DNA of 20,477 nucleotides from Pyrodictium sp. (GTDB lineage Archaea > Thermoproteota > Thermoprotei_A > Sulfolobales > Pyrodictiaceae), in NCBI GenBank assembly GCA_015662475.1, contig DQUB01000047.1, forward strand, positions 1 to 20,477, given 5' to 3'. Position 1 is the stretch's first letter. Each line of letters starts with the position of its first letter. Positions 13,992 to 20,477 of this stretch are shown one piece after another. The notes under the pieces are model-generated. The model had not been told where the DNA came from. It searched no databases and saw only the letters and a program-made list of their open reading frames with translations. The translations under genes were made by a program, and so were the position numbers.

Positions 13992-14753
13992 GTGTACCTG
14001 CTCGTTGCAGGTTTGGCGGGATCTGGTAAAACTACTCTAGTTGCTAGTTATTCGAAGTGGTTGAGAGAGAATGGGCATAATGTTAGAGTTGTCAACCTTG
14101 ATCCAGGAGCCGAAACAGTACCCTATAAGCCAGACTTTGACGTTAGAAACCTATTCACAGTTGTTGACATAATGAAGAAGTACAATTTAGGGCCTAATGG
14201 AGCTCTTTTAAAGGCTAGTGAACTCCTCTTGGAGAAATCCGATGAGATATTAGCAAATCCTGCATTCAAGCCATACGACGCAATAGTTTTTATCGACACG
14301 CCTGGCCAATTAGAGGTTTTCATGTTTAGAGCTGAAGGTAGGAAATTTGTTAGAAAGCTCTTAAGGAGAGCACCAACAATAGCCATATTCCTAGTAGATG
14401 CTCAGTTGTGTAGCAATGTTGGCGATTTTGTTTCGTCGTGGGCGCTTGGTCTATTCCTTCAAATCAAGCTAGACATTCCAGTAATACCTGTGATAAACAA
14501 GATAGATCTTGTTGGTGAGGAGGAGCGTAAGCTGATAGAAGCTATCGTATATGAGCCGGAAACGCTTAAGGAGGTAATTGTAAAGAAGCTTCGTGGACTT
14601 GATGCAGCGTTAGCTGAAGATCTTGTAAAGCTTGTTGCCGATTATCAGCAGAGTATGAGGCCAGTAATGGTATCAGCATTAAGAGGCGATGGGTTTGAAG
14701 ATTTGTTCTCAGTTGTCCACGAAGCGTTTTGCAGTTGTGGAGACTTATCATGA
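13992..14753 (+). CDS. GPN-loop GTPase
   Basis: The 253-residue protein has the P-loop GLAGSGKT (7-14), NLDPGAE after it, the family-defining GPN tripeptide (67-69, in NLGPNGALL), DTPGQLE (from 102) and NKIDLV (169-172). It is the archaeal homologue of eukaryotic GPN1-3, dimeric GTPases linked to RNA polymerase assembly in eukaryotes; the archaeal role is not established. I chose GTG 13992 because GGGGGGT lies 4-5 nt upstream and the family starts just before the first strand; GTG 13974 would add six residues. A stem with a T run follows the stop. Confidence 0.95.
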   Translation: MYLLVAGLAGSGKTTLVASYSKWLRENGHNVRVVNLDPGAETVPYKPDFDVRNLFTVVDIMKKYNLGPNGALLKASELLLEKSDEILANPAFKPYDAIVFIDTPGQLEVFMFRAEGRKFVRKLLRRAPTIAIFLVDAQLCSNVGDFVSSWALGLFLQIKLDIPVIPVINKIDLVGEEERKLIEAIVYEPETLKEVIVKKLRGLDAALAEDLVKLVADYQQSMRPVMVSALRGDGFEDLFSVVHEAFCSCGDLS

Positions 14754-14784
14754 CAAAAACGGGTAATGGATAAAAAGTTTTTGT
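14753..14784 (+). terminator. Possible terminator hairpin after the GPN-loop GTPase gene
   Basis: The arms ACAAAAAC (14753-14760) and GTTTTTGT (14777-14784) are perfectly complementary, with a 16-nt loop and a five-T run in the 3' arm. The loop and 3' arm also contain GGATAAAAAG, which looks like a plus-strand TATA box. Confidence 0.35.
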
Positions 14785-14860
14785 GGGGAATATTGTCGAG
14801 TTGTGGAGGGGTGTGGATCTTTTAGCTGGGCTCGCATCCGATGCTGATGAGGAGCGGGCT

Positions 14861-15523
14861 CTAACCGAACCTCCTCTTTTCAAGTTCTCTAACCAAGTCT
14901 CTTTCCTCGATATCGCCTCTGGGCTCTTTCTCTCTCCACACTCTTGCTGTATACTTGTAAAACTCCGTCTCTTTGTCGAGCCAGCAGTGGGGAGGTAGAC
15001 CGGCTTTAACGCATGTCTCGGCCAGAAACGTTTCCTCGTCCCACATGTATTCTACAGGGACTTGAGGTAGTAGGATTCCTTGGAAGAATCCCTTTTTAAC
15101 AACGAGTCCGTGAACTCCAACACGGAAAGCTTTAGGTCTAAGTTTGGGGTCTCTTGGTAGAGGCTCCATGGGTCCTAATACGGTAACTTCAAATGTGACA
15201 TGGTCAAGTTCTTCTCGCTTTAACGGTTCAAAGCGTGGATCGTTAAAAGCAGCTTCTAGGGCGACGTTCATTACGGTTTCTACTAGAGGTTTGACGGGGA
15301 CGATGTAGCCTATACAGCCGCGTAGTTCGCGTCTTTCTGGTGCATAGTAGGTCTCTATAGTTACAAATGCTGCTCCTGGACGCCTCAACTTCTCACTGAC
15401 ATCGTGGGGTATTGGAGGCTTCTCACCCTTCTCCAAGTATTGTTCTACTGTGCGCCTTGCCAGTCTGACTAGATAAACACCGTCTTCGAAACTGAGTTCT
15501 TCTGGTTTAACCTGCTCTGCCAA
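14861..15523 (-). CDS. AMMECR1-domain protein
   Basis: The 220-residue protein has the AMMECR1 core motif LRGCIGYI (67-74), followed by VMNVALEAAFNDPRFEPL and DHVTFEVTVLGP, the usual order for this domain. The N-terminus LSFEDGVYLVRLARRTVE is also typical. It is widespread in archaea, often near AmmeMemoRadiSam proteins, though not here; the biochemical role is not firmly known. I chose TTG 15523 because GGAGGGG (15528-15534) lies about 8 nt before it; TTG 15538 would put the ribosome binding site inside the gene. Confidence 0.92.
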   Translation of the reverse strand: MAEQVKPEELSFEDGVYLVRLARRTVEQYLEKGEKPPIPHDVSEKLRRPGAAFVTIETYYAPERRELRGCIGYIVPVKPLVETVMNVALEAAFNDPRFEPLKREELDHVTFEVTVLGPMEPLPRDPKLRPKAFRVGVHGLVVKKGFFQGILLPQVPVEYMWDEETFLAETCVKAGLPPHCWLDKETEFYKYTARVWREKEPRGDIEERDLVRELEKRRFG

Positions 15524-15539
15524 ACCTAGCCCCTCCAAA

Positions 15540-15548
15540 GTTATAGTG
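15540..15548 (+). promoter_or_regulatory. TATA-like element for the NSUN-type gene
   Basis: GTTATAGTG is centred about 26 nt before 15571, which would make the transcript of the gene starting at GTG 15572 leaderless. On the other strand GAAAACTATACC (about 15556-15567) is a candidate promoter for the AMMECR1 gene. Confidence 0.35.
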
Positions 15549-15571
15549 TTTGTAAGGGTATAGTTTTCGTT

Positions 15572-16861
15572 GTGATTGTAGGGGTGGCTGTGGACGTTGA
15601 GCCTATCTGTGCAACATTGCTTGAAATTGTTGAACGTAGAATGGTTGCATTGAGAATGTTGTTAGAAGAACATCCACTGTCGAAGAAAGCACCACGTGCA
15701 CTACTTCACATGCTCTGTATAGGTGTGCTCCGAAACTATCGTCTGTTAGAAGCAGCTCTTCGCTATTGTGGTTATGATGGTCCGGTGAGAGGTAGTAGGC
15801 GTGGTTGGCTATCACTGGTAATTGCATACGAGGCTATATTTAGGAGGAAACTTGTTGGATTCGATAAGCTACTGCGTTATGAGAATGTTGTTGGTTCTGA
15901 TGTCCTGAAATGCTTGTCAAAGCTGGAGCTAGACGATGTCTTGAAACAGTATAGTGGAGATGAACGACTATCGGTAAAGTATAGTGTTCCTCTTTGGGTA
16001 GTTAGAAAGCTTAAAGAGTTACAGCCACCTAGCGGTGTTGAGAATCTACTCAGAGCATTTAACGAGAGAATACCTCAGTGGATCCGGTTTAACAAAAACG
16101 TTATAGATTCTCGAGAAGCTGTTAAGCGGCTTGCCAGTATAGGCATCGAGGCTGAACCAGATCCTGTACTCGACGATCTATTGATGATAAAGAGTGTAGC
16201 GTCTGGTAGTCTAGCAAAGCTTGATCCAAGAATGTTCTATGTGCAGGATAGAAGTGCTGCTTTGGTAGCTCACGTGCTAGGCTGCCAGCCACAACCTCTA
16301 GGAGATTTCTTTAGCGCACCTGGAGGCAAAGTAGGCCATGTTGTATGGCGTTGTCTAACACCTTCAGTCTCTATCGAGATATCTCGTCGTAGACTAGCTT
16401 CTGAACAAAGACTATTGAAGCAGCAGCAGGTGTGGTGTCCAGTGTTGGTGGAAGCTGATGCTCGTAAACCACCGTTACGTAGAGAAAGTCTTGGTGCAGC
16501 AATAGTAGATCCTGATTGTAGTAGTATTGGTAGAATAGGGCATAGTCCAGAGACAAGGCTTTTCCTAGAGAAAACAGGACCCTCCATAGTCTATAGGCTT
16601 GCTAGACTTCAAAAGCGTGCACTAGCAGCAATTGTAGAGCTCGTAAAGCGTGGAGGAACAATAGTCTACTCAACCTGTACACTCACATTTGAGGAGAACG
16701 AACATGTTGTCAAGTGGGTAGCAGACAACTATGGAGTTGAAATAGTAGAAGCAAAACCTTGGATAGGTGTGCCAAGCCCTCTAGATGGGCGAATGCAGAG
16801 AATATACCCCCACACATCGAAGTGTAGCGGTGGGTTTGTAGCAAAACTTTTAAAGGTTTAG
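15572..16861 (+). CDS. RNA cytosine-C5 methyltransferase, RsmB/NSUN family
   Basis: The 429-residue protein has an N-terminal NusB-like helical domain (about 10-130) and a SAM-dependent methyltransferase domain. SAM motif I is SAPGGKVGHV (from 248). Motif IV is DPDCSS with C316. Motif VI is YSTCT with C369, the expected catalytic cysteine. The end RIYPHTSKCSGGFVAKL is typical. Such enzymes make m5C in tRNA or rRNA; the target here is unknown. Motif IV usually reads DxPC, and here the Pro is Asp. GTG 15572 is supported by a TATA-like element about 26 nt upstream, giving a leaderless message; starts a few codons later remain possible. Confidence 0.9.
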   Translation: MIVGVAVDVEPICATLLEIVERRMVALRMLLEEHPLSKKAPRALLHMLCIGVLRNYRLLEAALRYCGYDGPVRGSRRGWLSLVIAYEAIFRRKLVGFDKLLRYENVVGSDVLKCLSKLELDDVLKQYSGDERLSVKYSVPLWVVRKLKELQPPSGVENLLRAFNERIPQWIRFNKNVIDSREAVKRLASIGIEAEPDPVLDDLLMIKSVASGSLAKLDPRMFYVQDRSAALVAHVLGCQPQPLGDFFSAPGGKVGHVVWRCLTPSVSIEISRRRLASEQRLLKQQQVWCPVLVEADARKPPLRRESLGAAIVDPDCSSIGRIGHSPETRLFLEKTGPSIVYRLARLQKRALAAIVELVKRGGTIVYSTCTLTFEENEHVVKWVADNYGVEIVEAKPWIGVPSPLDGRMQRIYPHTSKCSGGFVAKLLKV

Positions 16862-16868
16862 AAGGGTG

Positions 16869-17117
16869 TTAAACAGGTTCAACAAGTATTTTGTGAGCCA
16901 TACCACGGCCGATGGCTATCACGGCCCCTCTAACGCGTATTAAAATTGGTCCTCGCGAATTTGCTAATACCTCGACAACGGTGTTTGGGGTAATCCCCAT
17001 CTCGAAAAGTTTACGTCGAAAACCATAGCCGCCTACAACATCTACAACACGTGCTTTAGAACCGGCGGGCAACGAGGATAGCGGTACTACGTGTTTTGCC
17101 CCCTCTTCACTGTTCAA
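16869..17117 (-). CDS. feoA: FeoA-domain protein
   Basis: The 82-residue protein matches the SH3-like FeoA fold: PLSSLPAGSKARVVDV, then GGYGFRRKLFEMGITPNTVVEV, and RVRGAVIAIGRGMAHKILV. FeoA supports the ferrous iron transporter FeoB, or serves as a metal-related regulatory domain. No feoB lies beside it in this window. The start is TTG 17117 with GGTGGGA about 4 nt upstream. The leader contains a long inverted repeat that includes the ribosome binding site. The gene ends 7 nt from the stop of the convergent methyltransferase gene. Confidence 0.88.
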   Translation of the reverse strand: MNSEEGAKHVVPLSSLPAGSKARVVDVVGGYGFRRKLFEMGITPNTVVEVLANSRGPILIRVRGAVIAIGRGMAHKILVEPV

Positions 17118-17178
17118 CTATTCCCACCACTAGTTTCAGGGTCAGAAGGTCAGCCCGTAGAAGAAATTGTGGGAATAG
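17118..17178 (-). promoter_or_regulatory. Inverted repeat in the feoA leader covering the ribosome binding site
   Basis: On the minus strand CTATTCCCAC (17178-17169) and GTGGGAATAG (17127-17118) are perfect 10-nt complements separated by 41 nt. The second arm covers the feoA ribosome binding site and ends at the TTG start. If transcription begins at the TTTAAA box near 17210, both arms are in the message and could hide the site. If it begins at the nearer CTTTTTAGCC (17178-17187), the first arm is upstream of the start. Confidence 0.4.
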
Positions 17179-17203
17179 GCTAAAAAGCGATTAAGTTGCG
17201 AGT

Positions 17204-17893
17204 TTAAAGTTCGTACTTTTCTCCTGGTTTAAGTATTACTACTTTTGCTGGAAGCTTTTTCTCTTCTTCAACTAGTTTTTTGAACTTGTCTGCATCAGCT
17301 TTTATTAGCGGGAATGTGTTGTAGTGCATTGGTATGACGATATCTGGTCTCAACATTTCAACAGCCTTTGCCGCTTGTACTATGTCCATCGTGAAATGTC
17401 CTCCTATGGGTAGTAGTGCAACTTTGATATCGTATAGTTCTCCTAGAAGCTTCATTTCCGCAAATAGTCCTGTATCGCCAGCATGATACACTATGGCTTC
17501 CTTTGAAAATACTATGGCTCCTGTTGGACTGCCGATACTGCTGCTATGCTGTGCAGGCGTTAATGCTACGCGTAAACTTGTTCCCGGTATCTCGAATGGC
17601 CCACCAATGTTTGCGCCTATAGCTCTATCCTGAGCACCTGCTTTAGCTGCAAGATGGTTAGCAAGCTCGTAGACTGCAACCAGTCTTGCACCTCGATTCT
17701 GTTTCAGTAGTTGAACTGTTTCGCCAACGTGGTCACTATGATCGTGTGTCACTATGATTAGGTCGACATTGTCTCTATACTCATTCACTGTTACAGGAGA
17801 TAGCGGGTTTGTTAGCCAAGGGTCAATTAGCACTCTATAGCCGTCCAGGTAGAGCTCGAAAGCTGCATGGCCCAACCATCTTATATAACCCAT
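17204..17893 (-). CDS. UPF0173 metal-dependent hydrolase (UlaG-like metallo-beta-lactamase fold)
   Basis: The 229-residue protein has the metal-binding motif THDHSDH (H50, H52, D54, H55), further ligands H116 in PAQHSS, D140 in YHAGDTG and H190 in PMHYNTFP, and begins with IRWLGHAAFEL as family members do. The substrate is unknown; members of the fold hydrolyse phosphoesters or lactones. I chose ATG 17893 with GGTGA 5 nt upstream; its length fits the family, and the TATA-like CCAAAATAAC near 17933 would start transcription around 17907, downstream of the alternative TTG 17923. Confidence 0.9.
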   Translation of the reverse strand: MGYIRWLGHAAFELYLDGYRVLIDPWLTNPLSPVTVNEYRDNVDLIIVTHDHSDHVGETVQLLKQNRGARLVAVYELANHLAAKAGAQDRAIGANIGGPFEIPGTSLRVALTPAQHSSSIGSPTGAIVFSKEAIVYHAGDTGLFAEMKLLGELYDIKVALLPIGGHFTMDIVQAAKAVEMLRPDIVIPMHYNTFPLIKADADKFKKLVEEEKKLPAKVVILKPGEKYEL

Positions 17894-17926
17894 ATACTTC
17901 ACCGTAATGTATTTCCTAGGCAATGA

Positions 17927-17938
17927 GTTATTTTGGTT
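17927..17938. promoter_or_regulatory. Shared AT-rich promoter region between the divergent hydrolase and MetAP genes
   Basis: Only 78 nt separate the two divergent starts. The minus strand CCAAAATAACTC points to the hydrolase. The plus strand GAGTTATTTTGG, the same bases, would start near 17956 for the gene at 17972. Confidence 0.35.
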
Positions 17939-17971
17939 GCCCCGATGTTTGTATGTTCTGGTGTTTAGCTG

Positions 17972-18883
17972 GTGGAAGAGGAGGTTCTCAAGAAATACAT
18001 CGAGGCTGGACGTATTGCACGTATAGTCCTCGAGGAGGCTGCTAAAAGAGTCGATGTAGGAGTAAAACTTGTGGATATTTGTGAGTATGCTGAGAAACGG
18101 ATAGTAGAGTTAGGTGGTCAACCAGCATTCCCATGCAACATATCAGTAAACGAGGTAGCAGCACACTACACGCCTCGGGTTGGCGATGAAAGCACTGTTC
18201 CTGAAGGAGCTGTTGTTAAACTTGATATCGGTGTTCACGTGGATGGCTATATAGCGGATACAGCAACAACAGTAGTGCTTGATCCTGCCTACGAAAAACT
18301 AGCAGAGGCTGTTCGAGAAGCACTTGAAAAAGCGTTGGAAAAGGTGAGAAAAGGTGTAGCATTCTACACTATTAGCAAGACAATAGAGTCTGTCATTAGA
18401 AGCTACGGCTATAAACCAATAGTGAACCTTGGCGGTCACAGTCTAGATAGATACGTGGTCCATGCAGGTGAAAGTATACCAAACGCTGCAGACCCTCTTC
18501 TAAAAGGCTCGTTTAAAGCTGGGAAAGTCTACGCTATAGAGCCTTTTGCAACAACGGGGGTTGGCTATGTCGAGGAAGGCGACATTGTAACTATATATGC
18601 TCTACACCAGACCAAGCTAAGACGTAGACTGACACCCTTTGAGAAAAAGATGTTGGCCTATATAGCCTCGAAATTCCGGACACTACCTTTCACAGAGCGA
18701 TGGCTGGTAAAAGATCTTGGAGATGTAGACAAGATACGTGTTGCATTAGCGAGATTGGCGAAAATGGGGTTCCTCATACAGTATCCGATTCTGGTAGAGA
18801 AGAGTAGAGGTATTGTTGCACAGTTCGAGCACACAATTGTGGTTCTAGAGGACAACGTCATTGTAACCACGGCTAAGGAGTAA
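17972..18883 (+). CDS. map: Methionine aminopeptidase, type 2
   Basis: The 303-residue enzyme removes the initiator methionine from new proteins. The five metal ligands are visible: D85 in KLDIGVH, D96 in IADTATTV, H156 in GGHSLDRY, E190 in AIEPFATTG and E286 in VAQFEHTIVV. The catalytic histidine H65 lies in AAHYTP. The insert between about 208 and 270 (helical, with a winged-helix look) marks type 2. Length fits archaeal MetAP. The start GTG 17972 precedes EEEVLKKYIEAGRIAR, a typical N-terminus; the ribosome binding site is weak. Confidence 0.96.
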   Translation: MEEEVLKKYIEAGRIARIVLEEAAKRVDVGVKLVDICEYAEKRIVELGGQPAFPCNISVNEVAAHYTPRVGDESTVPEGAVVKLDIGVHVDGYIADTATTVVLDPAYEKLAEAVREALEKALEKVRKGVAFYTISKTIESVIRSYGYKPIVNLGGHSLDRYVVHAGESIPNAADPLLKGSFKAGKVYAIEPFATTGVGYVEEGDIVTIYALHQTKLRRRLTPFEKKMLAYIASKFRTLPFTERWLVKDLGDVDKIRVALARLAKMGFLIQYPILVEKSRGIVAQFEHTIVVLEDNVIVTTAKE

Positions 18884-18934
18884 GGGACAACTATAAACCA
18901 ATCTAATCAGCTAACTAGACGTTGGGGTGCATTC

Positions 18935-20065
18935 GTGGTATTTCAGGCTACGAGCTCTAGTTCAGAAATAGCAACTTGGATAATAGCTATAAGCTTCTTA
19001 GTGTCAACCATAATCTCTATTCTAATGCTTTTTGGATATGCTCAGCAGCTTCAAATGAGAGTGTGGAAGAGAAACATTGAGTCAAAGTTGAGCATACTAG
19101 AGTCTTATGCTAGACGTAGTAGGGAACGGACAGCCAAATATTTGAAAGACATAGGCGTTGAAAATCCGGAAGAACTCGTCAACATAGCAAGCGAGTATTT
19201 CACGATAAGCCCAGTTAGCATAGAGCCTATCGACATAATTCGTAGACTTGAAAGAATATTGAGAACAGGTGAGGAGCGCATCGAAGAACTTGTAGATCGT
19301 GCGGCAAAAAAGGCTGATAGTGTTGAGAAGAAGATTGCAGTCACACTGCTTGGTATAACGAATGCGCTCAACATGATTTACAAGTATGTTCGCCATCTCC
19401 TGCTATGGGGTATTAAGACTGAGAACCCGCTATTGCTAGGCCAACTAATGTTTCAACTTCCCCTCATATTGCGTATAGCACGATCTTACTATGAGGCTAG
19501 TAAGGGGATAGCTGATGGCAGACCTATAGGGGATTCAGCAGGCCCACTCTTCGCATACTATCTCATGAACAAGCTACCTAGAATTGAAGGACCTGTAGAA
19601 ATAGTCAAGGACACCATCTACAGTGTGCACGAGCTGGAAGGACGTAAAGTGATTATTGTAAAGGCTAAAGGTCCAGGGAGCACCGTTGGTAGACCTGGTG
19701 AGGCTGTTGAAAAATTGGCTGAGAAGTACGGTAGAGATCTTGCTGCGATAATAACTGTTGATGCAGCTCTCAAATTTGAGGGTGAAGAGACAGGAGCAAT
19801 AGCTGAAGGCGCTGGTGTTGCAATGGGTGATCCAGGCCCGGAAAAGATAAGGATTGAAAGAGTCGCTGCAAGACTTGGAATCCCCCTTTACGCGTTTGCA
19901 ATAAAGGTATCGTTAGAGGAAGCGATAAATACAATGCCTAAGGAGGTTGTAGAGGCTATCGATAAGGTTATAGAGAAGGTTGAGAAGCTTATAAGGGAGA
20001 CTGTAGAACCGGGTAAAGCAGTCATAGTTGTTGGCGTAGGAAACACCTTGGGTGTTGCACAATGA
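18935..20065 (+). CDS. DUF1512 membrane protein
   Basis: The 376-residue archaeal protein has one N-terminal membrane helix (about 12-34), a basic helical region (about 38-130), a hydrophobic middle and a C-terminal globular domain with GPGSTVGRPGEAVEKL (about 246), AAIITVDAALKFEGEETG and GVAMGDPGPEKI. These match the archaeal DUF1512 family as I remember it. The function is unknown. The GTG start has GGGGTG about 5 nt upstream. It ends in a 4-nt overlap (ATGA) with the next small gene, so the two are probably co-translated. Confidence 0.8.
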   Translation: MVFQATSSSSEIATWIIAISFLVSTIISILMLFGYAQQLQMRVWKRNIESKLSILESYARRSRERTAKYLKDIGVENPEELVNIASEYFTISPVSIEPIDIIRRLERILRTGEERIEELVDRAAKKADSVEKKIAVTLLGITNALNMIYKYVRHLLLWGIKTENPLLLGQLMFQLPLILRIARSYYEASKGIADGRPIGDSAGPLFAYYLMNKLPRIEGPVEIVKDTIYSVHELEGRKVIIVKAKGPGSTVGRPGEAVEKLAEKYGRDLAAIITVDAALKFEGEETGAIAEGAGVAMGDPGPEKIRIERVAARLGIPLYAFAIKVSLEEAINTMPKEVVEAIDKVIEKVEKLIRETVEPGKAVIVVGVGNTLGVAQ

Positions 20066-20349
20066 ATTTGGATAACCAGATGATAGACTTATACGCGGTC
20101 ATAGTCTTTTTATCGCTTATAGCCTCACTAGCATACATGATAGTCCAAGCACACATAAGGAGATCCAAAAGAGTTGAAGTTCAGCGTGTGGTTAGCGTAA
20201 TCGAGTGTTGTGGTAAGAGAATCACCCGTCAATTCAGTAAAGGTGACTATGTGGGCAAGGAAGTTGAATGTAGTGAGTGTAAGGAGAAGGGTAGAATAAT
20301 TGCAATATTTGTTGAAAGGATCGAGGCTGGCAAAAAGAAAAACTTATAA
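20062..20349 (+). CDS. Small membrane protein with a four-cysteine tail
   Basis: This 95-residue protein was not recognised. It has one membrane helix (about 10-30), then a basic linker, and four cysteines in a CC-x19-CxxC pattern (C49, C50, C70, C73) that could bind a metal, as in zinc ribbons. The start ATG 20062 overlaps the DUF1512 stop in ATGA. The stop TAA (20347-20349) lies inside the TATA box of the 5S gene. A role together with the DUF1512 protein at the membrane is suggested only by the coupling. Confidence 0.75.
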   Translation: MNLDNQMIDLYAVIVFLSLIASLAYMIVQAHIRRSKRVEVQRVVSVIECCGKRITRQFSKGDYVGKEVECSECKEKGRIIAIFVERIEAGKKKNL

Positions 20350-20352
20350 ATA
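20343..20352 (+). promoter_or_regulatory. TATA box of the 5S rRNA gene
   Basis: CTTATAAATA is centred about 26-28 nt before the 5S start, as for strong archaeal stable-RNA promoters. It overlaps the last codons and the stop of the preceding gene. Confidence 0.7.
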
Positions 20353-20375
20353 GCCCTCCAGGCCTCAGTCATTCA

Positions 20376-20477
20376 TGGCGGCCCGACCCGGCCATAGCGG
20401 CCGGGCAACACCCGGTCCCATTTCGAACCCGGAAGTTAAGCCGGCCGCGTTGGGGGTAGCTGTGGAGTCCGCGAGGC
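20376..20477 (+). rRNA. rrf: 5S rRNA, 3' end beyond the window
   Basis: The universal 5S core CCCATTTCGAACCCGGAAGTTAAGCC is present at 20418-20443, preceded by the GC-rich arm GACCCGGCC...GGCCGGG and followed by GGGGGTAGCTGTGGAG. The 5' end is set from the TATA distance and the start of helix I, within a few bases. It has its own promoter and no 16S or 23S gene nearby, as is common in Crenarchaeota. Confidence 0.95.

Noticed and set aside
14783..14998. A 71-codon plus-strand open frame with a protein-like first half (VELWRGVDLLAGLASDADEERAL)
   Set aside because: Its second half is antisense to the AMMECR1 gene, the only good ribosome binding site lies inside it with poor spacing to GTG 14813, and no family was recognised.
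1..20477. CRISPR array, insertion sequence, integrase or replication origin
   Set aside because: No regularly spaced repeats, transposase, recombinase or origin-type repeat cluster was seen by eye on either strand.

Overview
The window reads as chromosomal DNA of a hyperthermophilic crenarchaeon. The best guess is Desulfurococcales, possibly near Pyrodictiaceae; this is inferred from gene content, not from a database match. The signs are a tRNA with an intron at position 37/38 and encoded CCA, many GTG/TTG starts with GGAGGTG-type ribosome binding sites, TATA-box promoters, a 5S rRNA gene transcribed on its own, and archaeal families such as a GPN-loop GTPase, DUF1512, a UPF0248-like protein, an AMMECR1 protein and a type 2 methionine aminopeptidase. 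Genes are tightly packed, and three convergent pairs overlap by 4 nt at their stop codons.

Region 1 (1-7417) opens with the 3' part of an intron-containing tRNA-Thr. It is followed by a same-strand respiratory cluster: a secreted octaheme cytochrome of the hydroxylamine oxidoreductase (HAO)-like family with an added coiled-coil stalk and membrane tail, a membrane-anchored tetraheme cytochrome, a Tat-type protein with four 4Fe-4S motifs (NrfC-like), an NrfD/PsrC-type quinol membrane protein, and a membrane-anchored monoheme cytochrome c. A cysteine-rich HTH_10 (Bat-like) regulator closes the region. The order parallels bacterial nrfABCD, with an HAO-family octaheme protein in the place of pentaheme NrfA. 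The likely role is to pass electrons from membrane quinol through the iron-sulfur and tetraheme proteins to an acceptor outside the cell. Nitrite or hydroxylamine is the best guess; other acceptors are possible.

Region 2 (7418-7911) is RNA-rich on the minus strand. It holds a candidate structured RNA with a GAAA-capped hairpin, tRNA-Gly(UCC), and a candidate C/D box sRNA, each with a TATA-like element at a suitable distance.

Region 3 (7912-20349) is mostly housekeeping: ThpR-type 2'-5' RNA ligase/cyclic phosphodiesterase, a UPF0248-like protein, a cystathionine gamma-synthase-family PLP enzyme with a co-directional HAD phosphatase, PstB with PhoU but no permease genes, a DRG/Obg-type GTPase with TGS domain, an ASCH/PUA-like protein, a GPN-loop GTPase, an AMMECR1 protein, an NSUN-type RNA m5C methyltransferase, FeoA without FeoB, a UPF0173 metal-dependent hydrolase, methionine aminopeptidase, a DUF1512 membrane protein and a small membrane protein with four cysteines. 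The window ends inside a 5S rRNA gene whose TATA box overlaps the stop codon of the preceding gene.

The most interesting part is the Nrf-like extracellular electron-transfer cluster. Next come the uncharacterised RNA at 7440-7552 and a 10-bp inverted repeat that covers the feoA ribosome binding site.
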